From positions 124,001 to 188,000 of the forward strand of contig CAKASQ030000028.1 of NCBI GenBank assembly GCA_916988195.3: a stretch of 64,000 bases of DNA. Reading direction: 5' to 3'. Positions 1 to 9,369 of the stretch are shown in pieces. A program made the position numbers and the translations under genes. Below the pieces are notes generated by a model. It had not been told where the DNA came from, did no database searches, and worked only from the letters and a program-made list of their open reading frames with translations. Source of the stretch: Oscillospiraceae bacterium. GTDB lineage: Bacteria; Bacillota; Clostridia; Oscillospirales; Oscillospiraceae. The first letter of the stretch is position 1. Each line of letters starts with the position of its first letter.

Positions 1-1032
1 GCCGCGGCTCATACGGGCGGCCGCCCGGCTGCGCAAGGACTAAATTAAAATTCTTGTAGTCGGAGCCAAGCAACATTTTCTCTTCGTCCTGCCGCTTCTT
101 CGCCTCAATCAGCGCCAGCGCGACGGTTTTCGGAAGAAAGACCGTGCGGACGCTGCTGGTTGTTTTCGGCGTTTTTAATGTGAGCATTGTCTTGCAGTTT
201 GTCCGCTTCCACTCCGGGAACGTAAAAAAGACCTTGCTCCGGCCGCGCTTTTCCAGTGCCTCCACGCTGCTCTTTTCGCAGCGTTTGAGTTCCTTGTTGA
301 TAAACAGCGAGGCGTTTCCGGAAGCAAGGGCTTCCTCCGACAGGTCTATGCAGTCCCATGTCAGGCCAAGAATTTCCCCGATCCGCATGGAGCAGCCGAG
401 CGCCAGAAGCATCGCCAGCTTCAGAACGGGGTTTTCGCAGATTGCCAGCGCGTATTTGACCTCACCGGCAGACCATGAATCACGCTCTTTTTTCACACGT
501 TCTGGGAGCGTCGCGTTTTCTGCCGGATTGATGTCAATGTACCTCCAGCCGATGGCCTTTTTGAAAGCGCCGCTCATCAGTGCGTGAATTTTGACGATAA
601 CCGTCGGCGAGATTTTTTTGTCCTTTTTTCGATGCCCCTTGAGTACGACAGCCGGCTGCTCCAGCAGCTTGTCATAAAAGACGTCCAGACCGTGTGTCGT
701 CACGTCTTTGACCAAAACGTCTCCGATTGCCGGCTTGATATAATGCGCGATGAAATGCTGACTGCTGGATAGGTAGGAATCTCCCCAGTGCTTCAGCCCG
801 TAGAGCTGCACATATTCATCCAACAATTCTCCCACCGTCACATAATGATCCTTTTTCGATGCAAGGATCGTCTGCTGCGGCGGCTCGAATACGCCGAGGC
901 TTCTTTCATATTCAATTTGTGCAATGCGCAGCTTCGCCGCTTCATAAGAGTCAAACCGTTCCGAAATCGGTTTTTCATAATTCGGGCAGCGATAGCTGAT
1001 CTCATATTTTTGACCTTTTTCCTTGGTACCAT
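1..1032 (-). CDS. Tyrosine site-specific integrase, partial at window edge, frameshifted near its start
   Basis: Phage/ICE-type tyrosine recombinase that would integrate and excise the neighbouring element. The reading frame is open from the window edge to about 1025. It contains an N-terminal arm-type region, a core-binding region, the catalytic arginine box (SMRIGEILGLTW) and the following lysine hairpin region (TTSSVRTVFLP). The His-x-x-Arg and the nucleophilic Tyr lie outside the window. The only ATG with a good ribosome binding site (AGGAG, ATG at 1032) is in another frame. Adding one base to the five-base homopolymer at 1016-1020 would join it to the long frame. Either the gene is mutated, or this is a sequencing slip, or expression needs frameshifting. 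It lies downstream of an excisionase gene, the usual order. Confidence 0.85.
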
Positions 1033-1181
1033 ACTCTCACTCCTATTGAATGATTGGAGCGACTGCCTCCTTCCCATGCCCGCAAATCTGAAAGTACGGT
1101 ATCCGTTCGTACTGCCAGTATAGCACGAGCAGGAGATGGACGCAATGCTGCGAGCAGACCGAGTTTTACGGTCAAAGGTGT

Positions 1182-1388
1182 TTATTTCTGTCCCAGATAG
1201 TCCAGCAGGACTTGACGCGGAATCCTGATCTGCCTTCCGACTTTGATGCTCCTGATTTCACCGGAACGGACTAGCCGGTAAGCCGTGTTTCGGCCAACAT
1301 TGAGGATGGGCATTAAATCTTCCACACAGAGGGTTATGGGGAGCGTTCTCGTTGATGTATGATAGTCTTCTTCTCTGTTTTTGCTCAT
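1182..1388 (-). CDS. Excisionase / small helix-turn-helix DNA-binding protein
   Basis: Small DNA-binding protein of the excisionase family, 68 residues. Residues about 18-66 form a MerR-like winged helix: VEDLMPILNVGRNTAYRLV, then GEIRSIKVGRQIRIPR. Such proteins bend attachment-site DNA and direct the integrase towards excision. The start at 1388 has GGAGG eight to nine bases upstream. A longer upstream ATG would overlap the sigma-like gene and lacks this site. It is followed by the integrase after about 150 bases, and both are transcribed leftwards. Confidence 0.85.
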   Translation of the reverse strand: MSKNREEDYHTSTRTLPITLCVEDLMPILNVGRNTAYRLVRSGEIRSIKVGRQIRIPRQVLLDYLGQK

Positions 1389-1428
1389 AGCGAGTGCCTC
1401 CGGTTCTTCAAAATGATAAATGACCTGC

Positions 1429-1917
1429 CTATTCAACCGCAAAAATCTGATTTGCGTAGGAATACATGGTTGCGAGCTCGTCAATTGCCTGACTGCGAAT
1501 CGCGTAGGCTGTTCGCGGTGAGATACCAAGGCTCTTCGATATTTCGCTCCAGCTGCGTTGGTCGAAATAATATGCAGTTATGATCTCGCGTTCACGCGCG
1601 CTCAGTAAGTCGACATAATGCAGCAAGCGATCCTGCTCCCGAAGCAGGCTCATATACGTCTCTAAAGCCTCACTGATTATTTCCTGATTCAGCCGTTCTG
1701 TGATGTCTCTGTAACTCAGTGCAATTCCAGGTACGTCGCGGGGCATTTCCGCAGCGACTTGCGTTCCTTTCTTTGCGTATGTCATGACCTCTATCATTTC
1801 CTGTGGAGTAACTGCCTTGGCGAAACGAAGCTCATAGCGCATAAGCTCGATCTTCCGAATCATCTGCGGATCGTTTTCTAAAAGTGACAGAACATATTGG
1901 TTCATATCTTTCTCCAT
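1429..1917 (-). CDS. Sigma-70-like / helix-turn-helix protein of a mobile element
   Basis: Protein of 162 residues whose last 60 residues resemble sigma-70 region 4: LLSAREREIITAYYFDQRSW, then an HTH ending SPRTAYAIRSQAIDEL. The N-terminal part is helical and charged. Proteins of this type sit beside xis and int in Clostridia integrative elements and probably control their transcription; that role is inferred. The start at 1917 has AAGGAG nine bases upstream. The longer open frame to 2148 reads low-complexity sequence without a ribosome binding site. The stop lies about 40 bases before the excisionase gene, so the two are probably co-transcribed. Confidence 0.75.
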   Translation of the reverse strand: MEKDMNQYVLSLLENDPQMIRKIELMRYELRFAKAVTPQEMIEVMTYAKKGTQVAAEMPRDVPGIALSYRDITERLNQEIISEALETYMSLLREQDRLLHYVDLLSAREREIITAYYFDQRSWSEISKSLGISPRTAYAIRSQAIDELATMYSYANQIFAVE

Positions 1918-2256
1918 AAGCAGCACTCCTTCAAATTCCGTAGATTTCAATGGATGCGGGGACGGAAAAAGCAAAAACAGATGACCCTGAACCGCTTTGT
2001 TCAGAGCATCTGTTTTTTTCAGTATAAGAATAGCATAGACCTTTGCGAAAAAACAAGTACAACGGTTCGGCAAATTATCAGCAGCGACAGTGCAGAAAAA
2101 CTGCAATAAAGCAGCAAACCGATAATCAGTCCTTGGTAATCTTATCATAAGTGCTTTTTCATTGTCCCCATCACCTATGAAATATATTTGATGAATTTGG
2201 TGAAAAGTGACACATTACAGAAGAAAACCGTCTATCAAATTGGTGCTTTCGATTGA

Positions 2257-2299
2257 AACAGCCGCCCCATCAGGCGTGAAATCTAATAGGACGGCTGTT
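2257..2299 (-). terminator. Hairpin terminator after the small exported protein
   Basis: Inverted repeat AACAGCCG / CGGCTGTT. On the minus strand it lies just after the stop at 2316 and is followed by a short T-rich stretch. The loop is long (27 bases), so strength is uncertain. Confidence 0.45.
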
Positions 2300-2315
2300 C
2301 TTTAGTAATCGGGGG

Positions 2316-2738
2316 TTAATTTGCCGTATAAGTGCCGGTATCCGAACCAGTTGAATCTGCGGAATAGAATGTTACGACAGCGCGGTAACTGCTGTTAGAG
2401 TACTGCAGTTCGTAGACGACAGTGCCTGAATGACGTCCAACATTTTCACCTTGCAATTCTGGGTATTCCGAATATGTAAAATTGTACTCCGTCCGCCAAT
2501 AAGACCCGGTGTATCGTTGTACACTTATTTTACTGGCGCCAAGGTGGTCCATTTTTGCAGGAGCGATTACATTGAAATAGATGCTTATATTTCCATCGGA
2601 TGTTTTAGAGATCGTTGCATAATATGCTGAAAGATATTCGCTTGCTCTTGTAGAAGAAGCGAAAACCGTTGCCGAAAGTATAATACAAAGAACAAGCACG
2701 AGACTAAAGTTACCCACGCATAAGGACAACATAAGCAT
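2316..2738 (-). CDS. Small exported protein of unknown function
   Basis: A 140-residue frame with a hydrophobic N-terminus (residues 5-27) ending in a plausible signal-peptidase site (ATVFA-SS). The mature part of about 110 residues is rich in Ser, Tyr and Thr and looks like a beta-sheet domain. I do not recognise the family. No ribosome binding site precedes the first ATG, so the true start may differ or the 5' end may be missing. The gene sits between the integration module and the giant surface protein and has a hairpin terminator just downstream. Confidence 0.5.
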   Translation of the reverse strand: MLMLSLCVGNFSLVLVLCIILSATVFASSTRASEYLSAYYATISKTSDGNISIYFNVIAPAKMDHLGASKISVQRYTGSYWRTEYNFTYSEYPELQGENVGRHSGTVVYELQYSNSSYRAVVTFYSADSTGSDTGTYTAN

Positions 2739-2753
2739 CGTTCAGGGCAAAGC

Positions 2754-2794
2754 AAATCCGGAGCGCATACCAGTTCAGTATGTGCTCCGGATTT
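2754..2794. terminator. Bidirectional hairpin terminator between the surface-protein gene and the small exported-protein gene
   Basis: A 17-bp stem with one mismatch (AAATCCGGAGC pairing with GCTCCGGATTT, extended by CATAC/GTATG) and a seven-base loop. It is followed by TTTTT on the plus strand and by a T-rich run on the minus strand. It lies 36 bases past the stop of the giant surface protein and should end that transcript. Confidence 0.7.
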
Positions 2795-2829
2795 TTCGTG
2801 CTCAATAGTTCAGGCAAACTACATGCCGC

Positions 2830-5800
2830 TTACTTCAAGCAGCGATACAGGAACGTGACAATCTGAGCACGGGTGCAGCCGTTATTGGGGCTGAACGTGG
2901 TAGCGGACGTGCCGTTGGTCACGCCATTCTCCACTGCCCATGCCACAGCGTCAGCGCAGAAGGAATCAGCCGCCACATCGGTAAAGCCGTTGACCGCGCT
3001 GGGAGCCGTCCCCAACGCACGGTGCAGGAATGTTACACTCTGCCCACGGGTGCAGGTATTGTTGACTCCGAAGGAACCATCCGCCATGCCGTTGGTAATG
3101 CCGTTCTCCAGCGCCCATGCCACAGCGTTATAGCAGTAGCTACCGGGAATCACATCTGTGGGAACCGCAGCCGCGCCCTTGGGCGTGGGAGAACCGGCGG
3201 CACGCCACAGGAACGTGACAATCTGCCCACGGGTGCAAGAATCGTTGGAACCGAAGAGGCCATCGGCCTTACCGTTGGTGATGCCCCTGTCCACGGCCCA
3301 TTCCACAGCCTCGGCATAGTAGGCATCGGAGGGAACATCCGCAAAGGTGGCCATCTGGGCTTCCATGAACTCAGCGGAAACAGTGACTTTGGATGCAGGC
3401 ATGGTGAAGGTGTACTTGCCATTGCCCTTGTCGATCAGCTTCACAGTATTGCCGCTGGCGTCCTTCACGGTAATGGTGTCCAGCTCGTAGCCCTTGTCAG
3501 GGGTGACGGTGACGGTCACGCGGTCGCCCTTGGAGGCGTTCTTGGGAGAAACGGTCACATCGCCGTTCTTCGCGCTGGAGACGGACACGGCGTAACTGCT
3601 GCCGGAAGAGCCGGAGGAGGAACTGCCGCCGGAAGACCTCTTCGCAGTCGATACGCCCAATACCTGCGTGTCGCTGCGTCCAACCGGGCTGACAGCCGCA
3701 ATCCGCAGCGTGTACGCGGTATTGGCACTCAAGCTTGTCAGCGTCATGCTGCCAGCCGCTGCGTCAGCCGTCTGCTCCTTGATCAGCCGGTTGCCCTCAT
3801 AGAGGCTCACCGTCACGGTTTTTGCCGCCGGACGGTTATCTTCGTCCGCAGGTGCGTTCCAGCGCAGGGTAATCGCGCTGGAAGTAGCTGCAGTGGTTAC
3901 AGCTGGAGAATTGGGTGCCTGCAGCTGCGTCGTGCGGCTGCCCAGCAGATTGTCCGCAGATACCGTAACTTGGAGCGTATGCAGCTGTTCCGCCGTCACG
4001 CCGGTGATCTCTGCACCCTGGGCACCGTTGCTCCACGCATACTGATACGCCGCATCTGCAAGCCCGTTCTTCAATTCAGCCCGCAGGGTATAGGTGCCGT
4101 CTGCTGCCTGGGTCAGCACAATGACAAGATCGCCCTGCATTTCCTTCATTCCCGTCAGCGTCAGGTACTCATTTTTCAGGTTGTCCCGGGCCGTCTGCAG
4201 CTGCTCCAGCGTGGGTTCCTGGGAAGAGAGGATCTGCTTGGCGCTACTCAGGGCCGCCTGGAATGCCTTCCAGTTGTCGGCGGAACCGTAGGTGCTTTCT
4301 TCCAGCTTCTCCGCCTGCGCGATCAGCCGGTCCAGTTCCAGCAGCGTCTGGAACACATCATGTTCCTCCGAAATGTCGCCCATCAGTTCATGGAGTTCCA
4401 TATCCCGGTTGTAGGCCGTGACCACAGCCTTGTGGTCGATCCGCAGACCGTCCGTCTGCATGGCGTCCAGGAATTTATCCAGCAGAGCCTCCGGAAGATT
4501 GCACAGCAGCATGAACTCCGTATCCGGCACCGTGCCGGTGTACTTCTCGCTGGCAGCTTCATAGCCATCCAGCCCGGCCAAATGGCCCACTGTCTCATTC
4601 AGCTGCTCCGCAGTGACGGTTTCCGCCGGGATATTCAATTTCGCCAGAATCGCCCGCACCCGGACGCCTCTGGAGGTGTCCTCCCCCAGGTTGTAGAGCA
4701 CCACCTTCGCGTCGGGCACCGTCTCGTTTTCGCCTACAACGGGAACCGACGCGGACAAATAATCCACTTCCTCACCTTCCCATTCCGTGTGGGGCAGACG
4801 CAGCTTGATAATCAGCCGGTCACCGGCGTTCAGCACCGCGCTGTCCTTAATGGGAACGGTCAGTTCCGTACCCCGGGTAGTATTGCCGTAGTTGGAGTTG
4901 ATCTGCCCCACCCGCTGGGTCAGGGTCAGATTTTCCCACAATTCCTTGCTTTCAAACTCCGCGTCGCTGTAGCTGCCGGGGAACTGATAGATGGTTACAT
5001 CGCAGTAGAAGTCCGTTCCCATGGCAACGTATTCATCCGCGTAGTCAATTTGCACACTGACGCTCTTGGCATCGGCTTTCACCGCCGACACATTGAATGC
5101 GGCATAGGGCGTTCCCCAATCGGGAGACGGCTCCACGGTTAGAACATCCGACCGGGCTTCCACGCCGTCGGCGGTCAGTACGATCTGTAGCTTAGCGCCG
5201 GGAATCAGCTTACCTCTGCCCAGAGGTACCGTTTCCTTACTCTGGCTGCGGTACAACGTCCCGCTGCTGAGGGCCGTGGCGGTGGAAATATCCAGAGTGT
5301 CCCCGGTAAACTGGTAGATCGTGTAGCTGGCGTTGTTGACGCTGCTGTCAATGGTCATGGAGGCATAGAGTTTCGTCATGCCCGCCGTAACCTTCTTCGT
5401 GACAAGCTGCACCGCCGGCTTGATTTTCTCCGGGGCGGCCTGTACCGTCTTGGCCGTAGAGTTGACGCTGGTGCCATCAGACAGGGCGAGGACGGCAATC
5501 AGCTTCTGCCCCGCCGTCAGCTTTCCGCTGCCGAAGGTAATCTTCTGGCTGCTGGAACTGGAAGAGATTTTGCCGGAATAGATTTCCTTCGCCTTGTCCG
5601 CCGCAAAGGTTTCGCCGGTGTAGGTATACAGCTTCAGTGTGCCGGTCAGGGTACCGTCAAAGCTGGTCTGCACCCAAACGTTGGTGCGGTCAGCCGTGAT
5701 GCTGTCCGTGGCGATGGACACCTCCGGTTTCACCGCCGGCTGGGAGCCGGAGGTAATCCCAACTGCGTTGCTGTACTTGTAATAGGTTCTGTCCTTATCA

Positions 5801-8800
5801 TCAAGCTTATAAAGATGGGCCTGAATTGTATTACCGGAAATCAGTTTGACGTGGTTGTTGCCGAAGGGTACCGTATAGGTTCCGGAGCCGGTAAAGGTCA
5901 CGCTGCCCAGACGGTTGCGGCTATCTGCGTCACCGTTGGTACCGACACTGCCCGTAGTCAGGATCAGATAACCGCCCTGGAAACTGCTGCAGCCCGTCAC
6001 GGTCACGGTGGCTTGAGTGGCATCCGTGGTAAACGCACTTTCGTTCAGCACCACGGAATCTTCCGCAGGAACCTGAGTGCCCACGGTGATGTTGTTGGCT
6101 TCCGTTCCAAAATAGTAGGGGAAGTCATCGTTCTTTTCATAGTTCAGGATCAGCCGGACCACATCGCCGTCTTTCAGGCTGTCTGCCGGAATATCCAGCG
6201 TAATGTCGCCGGGCTTTTGTCCCAGCTTGCGGACAATCCATTTGTCGCTGTCCACACTGCCGTTTTTCACCGGGCACAGGAAAGCGTTCACTGTAGTGAT
6301 GCTGGGATCGCTGCTGGAAACGGTAAAGGTGATCTGGGTACTGTCCGCCGTCAAAGTCCCCTTGGGCGTGATGGTGAACAGCGGGGTTGTCTGGGCTGCG
6401 GCCACCGTTACCGGCTGGGACTTTGCCAGCTGGCCGCTGTTGGTCAGGAATGCCGCCAGTTTTTCTCCGGCGGTCAGCGCATCAGAGAATGTCAGAGTCT
6501 GCTCGCCCGCGGCAGATGCACTCCCGTTGGCCAGGAAAGTGCCACCGCTCAGCAGGCAGTCCGCGTCCTCCGTACCTGCATCATATCTTTTCAGCACAAT
6601 GTAGGTGCTCTCCGGAATCTTACCGCCCAGCTGCACCGTCACGCTGGTGTCCCCCGCCTTGGGCGTTCCCTGAATGGACACTGCGGGGACATCCTCCTCC
6701 GGCGTGCCGGAAACCAGCACCGAGTCGTCCGGACGCTGGAACATGGCTTCGTAGTCGTTGCCCTTGGGCAGGAAGATGTTCTCGTTCTGCTGCCAGTAGG
6801 CCACGGCGCGGACACGCCACCCCGCCTTCAGAGGCTGAGACAGCGTCACCTCATAGTTCTTCTGTGGCTCCGTGAAGATCAGGTTGGAGGCCAGGGAAAT
6901 CTGCTTTTCTCCTTCGAAGTCAAAGGTAGTTCCGTCATTGGGATATTGGCCTACTGCAACGGTAATAGAGGTCTTTCCTTCTTTTGCCGCCTGGAACAGC
7001 CGCTCATCGCCGGTCAGGTTGATGTGCAGCTTGGTAGCCCCCGGCTCCAGCGTGGTTTCTACAATGGAGGCATCGGGATAGGTATAGTCCCGGAAGCCCT
7101 CTCCGCTGGCATCCACCACTTCCAGTGCCTGAGAGTTAGAGGGTTTGTAAAAATCCTCCCCTACCGGCACATTCAGGCAGGCAATCACATTACAATACAA
7201 GGGCAGTTCCTGATTGAACGTGCAGGTCACTGTTTGCCCGTTCTGTACATATCCTGTCCACAGCCGCTTGTTGTAGGAACCGTCCGGATCAAACGTGGTG
7301 TTGGACGAATAGGCGAAGATTGTCATGTAGCACTGCTTCAGAGAAGAATCCAGCGTGACCTTTACATCCACAGACGTTTCGCTCTGTTTGAAGTTCTCCG
7401 TCCGCACCGCGCCGTTTTTCATCAGGGTAGCAGTGGTGTTCTTGAGAATTTCCTCCGGCGTTTTTTCGCCGGATTCGTCTGCCGCTGTGATAACCGCAGA
7501 TTCGCTGTAGCGGTAAATGGTTTTGTCTGTATCGCTGTCATACTTGTACAGGTATGCTTGAACGGTGTTTCCCTCTGTCAGCTTGGTATAGGTTGTGTTA
7601 AAGGTGATGGTATAGGTGCCCGCTCCAGTAAAGGTTACCTGCCCCAGCTTACCGCGGCTGTCATCGTTGTCGCTGCTGCGGCTGCCCGTGGTCACAAACA
7701 GCCGTCCATTTGCAAATTCCTCGCATCCGGTAACTGTTACGGTGGCCTGAGTAGATTCCACCGTGTAGGTACTCTCGTTTAACACCACTGTACCCGTGGC
7801 TGGCGTCTGAGCCGCGGTAATGACCACCGGCTGGGACTGGGCAATCACAGTTCCGCTGCTCAGTACCAGCGCCACCAGCTTCCGGCCTGCCGTCATTGCA
7901 GCTTCTGCCGAAGACAGAACGTAAGTTTTCGCTTCAGCGCTGGCCTGTGTTGCCACCCATGTGCCGCCGGACGTTTCAAATTTCGTTTCGCCAGCATCAT
8001 AGCTGCGGAGAATCAGCACAGAACCGGACGGAATCTTGCCGCCCAGCGTCACGGTTACGCTGATATCCCCCGCCTTGGGCGTTCCCTGAACGGCCGCCGT
8101 GGGGATGTTCTCCTCCGCGGTGCCGGAAACCAGAACAGAGTCGTCCGCTTGCCCCAGTTGATAGTCATTGCTTCTGGCAATAAACAGATCCGGGCATCCG
8201 TCCCAGTAGGCCACAGCACGGACGCGCCAGCCCGCCTTCAGGGGCTGAGACAGCGTGACTTCCTGGTGCGTGATGGATTCGGTGGTTTTCCCCAGCTGAA
8301 CCAGAGTGATGGTGCTGCCGTCCTCAATCTGGAATTCGTCTCCCGCCGGGTACATCCCGATGGTGTAGTTGATGTCAATTTTCTCAGCCGCCGCCGCGTC
8401 AAAAATCCGCTGGTCGCCGGTCATGGAGATGTGCAGCGTGGTGGCTCCCGGTTCCAAAGTCTCTTCGTCAATGGTAATGTTCGGATACATGTAAGGCTGG
8501 AAACCCTGGCCGTTCTCATCCACCACTTCCAATGCCTGAGACTTTACATAGGCATAGTTGGTGCTGCCCTCGGCGTCCTTACCCGCCGGGGTGTTGACGC
8601 AGGCAATGATCTTGTAGCCCACCTTCAGCGCCACATCGGCGTTAAACGGGCAGGTTATCGTGCCAGTTTTGACCTGTCCCTTCCATAAAACAAAGCTGGA
8701 AGTACTGTTATCCGGGTCAAACCCCGCCGTGCCGATGTAGGCGTACACCGTCATATAGCAGCTTTCCACAGAGTCGTCCAGCTTCACCTGAACATCTACG

Positions 8801-9033
8801 GAATTTGCATTCTGCTTAAATGGTTTGGTGCGGGTTTTCCCGTTTTGCAGCAGCACCGCAGAGGTGTTGGCAATCATCTCCTCCCGCGTCTTTTCCCCGG
8901 CAGCCGCTTGCGTGTGCACCGCTGCCGGTTCGGACTTGCTGTCTGCCGCCAATGCCGGCGAAACCGCAAGTGTTGACAGCATCAACAGGGCCAACAGCCC
9001 ACTGCTGATGCGCTGGAATATTGTTTTTCGCAT
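2830..9033 (-). CDS. Giant S-layer-homology surface protein (2067 residues)
   Basis: Exported cell-wall protein. Residues 1-29 are a signal peptide (SGLLALLMLSTLAVSPALAA). Two long repeated units follow, each opening with a GEKT-xEE motif and a six-residue Phe-Lys-Gln segment, and each containing a VVLNES...ATVTVTGC beta-domain. Next come further beta-domains, a FIVAR-like helical segment (SAKQILSSQEPTLEQLQTAR), a fibronectin type III domain, a Ser/Gly linker, and a bacterial repeat domain (KGDRVTVTVTPDKGYELDTI). The last 180 residues are three SLH domains (for example FADVPSDAYYAEAVEWAVDR), which anchor to secondary cell-wall polymer. AGAGGAGAA precedes the start. The role in adhesion or as S-layer decoration is inferred. 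Confidence 0.93.
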   Translation of the reverse strand: MRKTIFQRISSGLLALLMLSTLAVSPALAADSKSEPAAVHTQAAAGEKTREEMIANTSAVLLQNGKTRTKPFKQNANSVDVQVKLDDSVESCYMTVYAYIGTAGFDPDNSTSSFVLWKGQVKTGTITCPFNADVALKVGYKIIACVNTPAGKDAEGSTNYAYVKSQALEVVDENGQGFQPYMYPNITIDEETLEPGATTLHISMTGDQRIFDAAAAEKIDINYTIGMYPAGDEFQIEDGSTITLVQLGKTTESITHQEVTLSQPLKAGWRVRAVAYWDGCPDLFIARSNDYQLGQADDSVLVSGTAEENIPTAAVQGTPKAGDISVTVTLGGKIPSGSVLILRSYDAGETKFETSGGTWVATQASAEAKTYVLSSAEAAMTAGRKLVALVLSSGTVIAQSQPVVITAAQTPATGTVVLNESTYTVESTQATVTVTGCEEFANGRLFVTTGSRSSDNDDSRGKLGQVTFTGAGTYTITFNTTYTKLTEGNTVQAYLYKYDSDTDKTIYRYSESAVITAADESGEKTPEEILKNTTATLMKNGAVRTENFKQSETSVDVKVTLDSSLKQCYMTIFAYSSNTTFDPDGSYNKRLWTGYVQNGQTVTCTFNQELPLYCNVIACLNVPVGEDFYKPSNSQALEVVDASGEGFRDYTYPDASIVETTLEPGATKLHINLTGDERLFQAAKEGKTSITVAVGQYPNDGTTFDFEGEKQISLASNLIFTEPQKNYEVTLSQPLKAGWRVRAVAYWQQNENIFLPKGNDYEAMFQRPDDSVLVSGTPEEDVPAVSIQGTPKAGDTSVTVQLGGKIPESTYIVLKRYDAGTEDADCLLSGGTFLANGSASAAGEQTLTFSDALTAGEKLAAFLTNSGQLAKSQPVTVAAAQTTPLFTITPKGTLTADSTQITFTVSSSDPSITTVNAFLCPVKNGSVDSDKWIVRKLGQKPGDITLDIPADSLKDGDVVRLILNYEKNDDFPYYFGTEANNITVGTQVPAEDSVVLNESAFTTDATQATVTVTGCSSFQGGYLILTTGSVGTNGDADSRNRLGSVTFTGSGTYTVPFGNNHVKLISGNTIQAHLYKLDDKDRTYYKYSNAVGITSGSQPAVKPEVSIATDSITADRTNVWVQTSFDGTLTGTLKLYTYTGETFAADKAKEIYSGKISSSSSSQKITFGSGKLTAGQKLIAVLALSDGTSVNSTAKTVQAAPEKIKPAVQLVTKKVTAGMTKLYASMTIDSSVNNASYTIYQFTGDTLDISTATALSSGTLYRSQSKETVPLGRGKLIPGAKLQIVLTADGVEARSDVLTVEPSPDWGTPYAAFNVSAVKADAKSVSVQIDYADEYVAMGTDFYCDVTIYQFPGSYSDAEFESKELWENLTLTQRVGQINSNYGNTTRGTELTVPIKDSAVLNAGDRLIIKLRLPHTEWEGEEVDYLSASVPVVGENETVPDAKVVLYNLGEDTSRGVRVRAILAKLNIPAETVTAEQLNETVGHLAGLDGYEAASEKYTGTVPDTEFMLLCNLPEALLDKFLDAMQTDGLRIDHKAVVTAYNRDMELHELMGDISEEHDVFQTLLELDRLIAQAEKLEESTYGSADNWKAFQAALSSAKQILSSQEPTLEQLQTARDNLKNEYLTLTGMKEMQGDLVIVLTQAADGTYTLRAELKNGLADAAYQYAWSNGAQGAEITGVTAEQLHTLQVTVSADNLLGSRTTQLQAPNSPAVTTAATSSAITLRWNAPADEDNRPAAKTVTVSLYEGNRLIKEQTADAAAGSMTLTSLSANTAYTLRIAAVSPVGRSDTQVLGVSTAKRSSGGSSSSGSSGSSYAVSVSSAKNGDVTVSPKNASKGDRVTVTVTPDKGYELDTITVKDASGNTVKLIDKGNGKYTFTMPASKVTVSAEFMEAQMATFADVPSDAYYAEAVEWAVDRGITNGKADGLFGSNDSCTRGQIVTFLWRAAGSPTPKGAAAVPTDVIPGSYCYNAVAWALENGITNGMADGSFGVNNTCTRGQSVTFLHRALGTAPSAVNGFTDVAADSFCADAVAWAVENGVTNGTSATTFSPNNGCTRAQIVTFLYRCLK

Positions 9034-9063
9034 AGATTTTCTCCTCTAAAAGTCTGTTTATAA

Positions 9064-9079
9064 GTTAGACTCATCTAAC
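9064..9079. promoter_or_regulatory. Operator-like palindrome, leader-distal
   Basis: GTTAGACTCATCTAAC has arms GTTAGA/TCTAAC. It shares the same GTTAG-N6-CTAAC core and spacing as the site at 9139 and lies 30 bases before the surface-protein start codon. Two copies in one leader argue for cooperative repressor binding. Confidence 0.6.
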
Positions 9080-9138
9080 TGAAAGGGATAAAAAAACCGT
9101 TTTTTCAAAGAACCGGTAGCTTTCAAAATCCCCCTTTG

Positions 9139-9154
9139 GTTAGTGTACTCTAAC
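9139..9154. promoter_or_regulatory. Operator-like palindrome, promoter-proximal
   Basis: GTTAGTGTACTCTAAC has arms GTTAG/CTAAC six bases apart. It lies just downstream of the predicted transcription start. A further GTTAG half-site overlaps the -10 box (9166-9170). The spacing is typical of a TetR- or MarR-class repressor site; the regulator is not identified. Confidence 0.6.
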
Positions 9155-9168
9155 TCCATAACAAGGTT

Positions 9169-9197
9169 AGTATACAATGGATGGGGGTTGCTGTCAA
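9169..9197 (-). promoter_or_regulatory. Sigma-A type promoter of the giant surface protein
   Basis: On the minus strand a perfect -35 TTGACA (9192-9197) and -10 TATACT (9169-9174) are separated by exactly 17 bases. Transcription would start near 9162, giving a leader of about 130 bases that contains two palindromes. Confidence 0.85.
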
Positions 9198-9369
9198 CAC
9201 GAATTTCTGTTATGTCTGAACAAGGCGGGTTAAGTTGTAAGCTTCTGAGCCCCCTTGTTTGGCCGGTTTATGTTACGGCAAGGTTCATGCCGCCCTTGGC
9301 GGCATTGACGCAAGCATCGCATTTTGATGTCAAAATACAGCTTGCTGGGGTAAGCCCCAGTCCCCAATG

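Noticed and set aside
144-1123. Three plus-strand frames opposite the integrase
   Set aside because: They are shadows of the integrase, whose minus-strand frame has catalytic motifs throughout.
3022-7782. Long plus-strand open frames (706 and 655 codons) opposite the giant surface-protein gene
   Set aside because: They are antisense shadows of a repeat-rich GC-biased gene: no ribosome binding site, no domain, odd Arg/Gly/His-rich composition.
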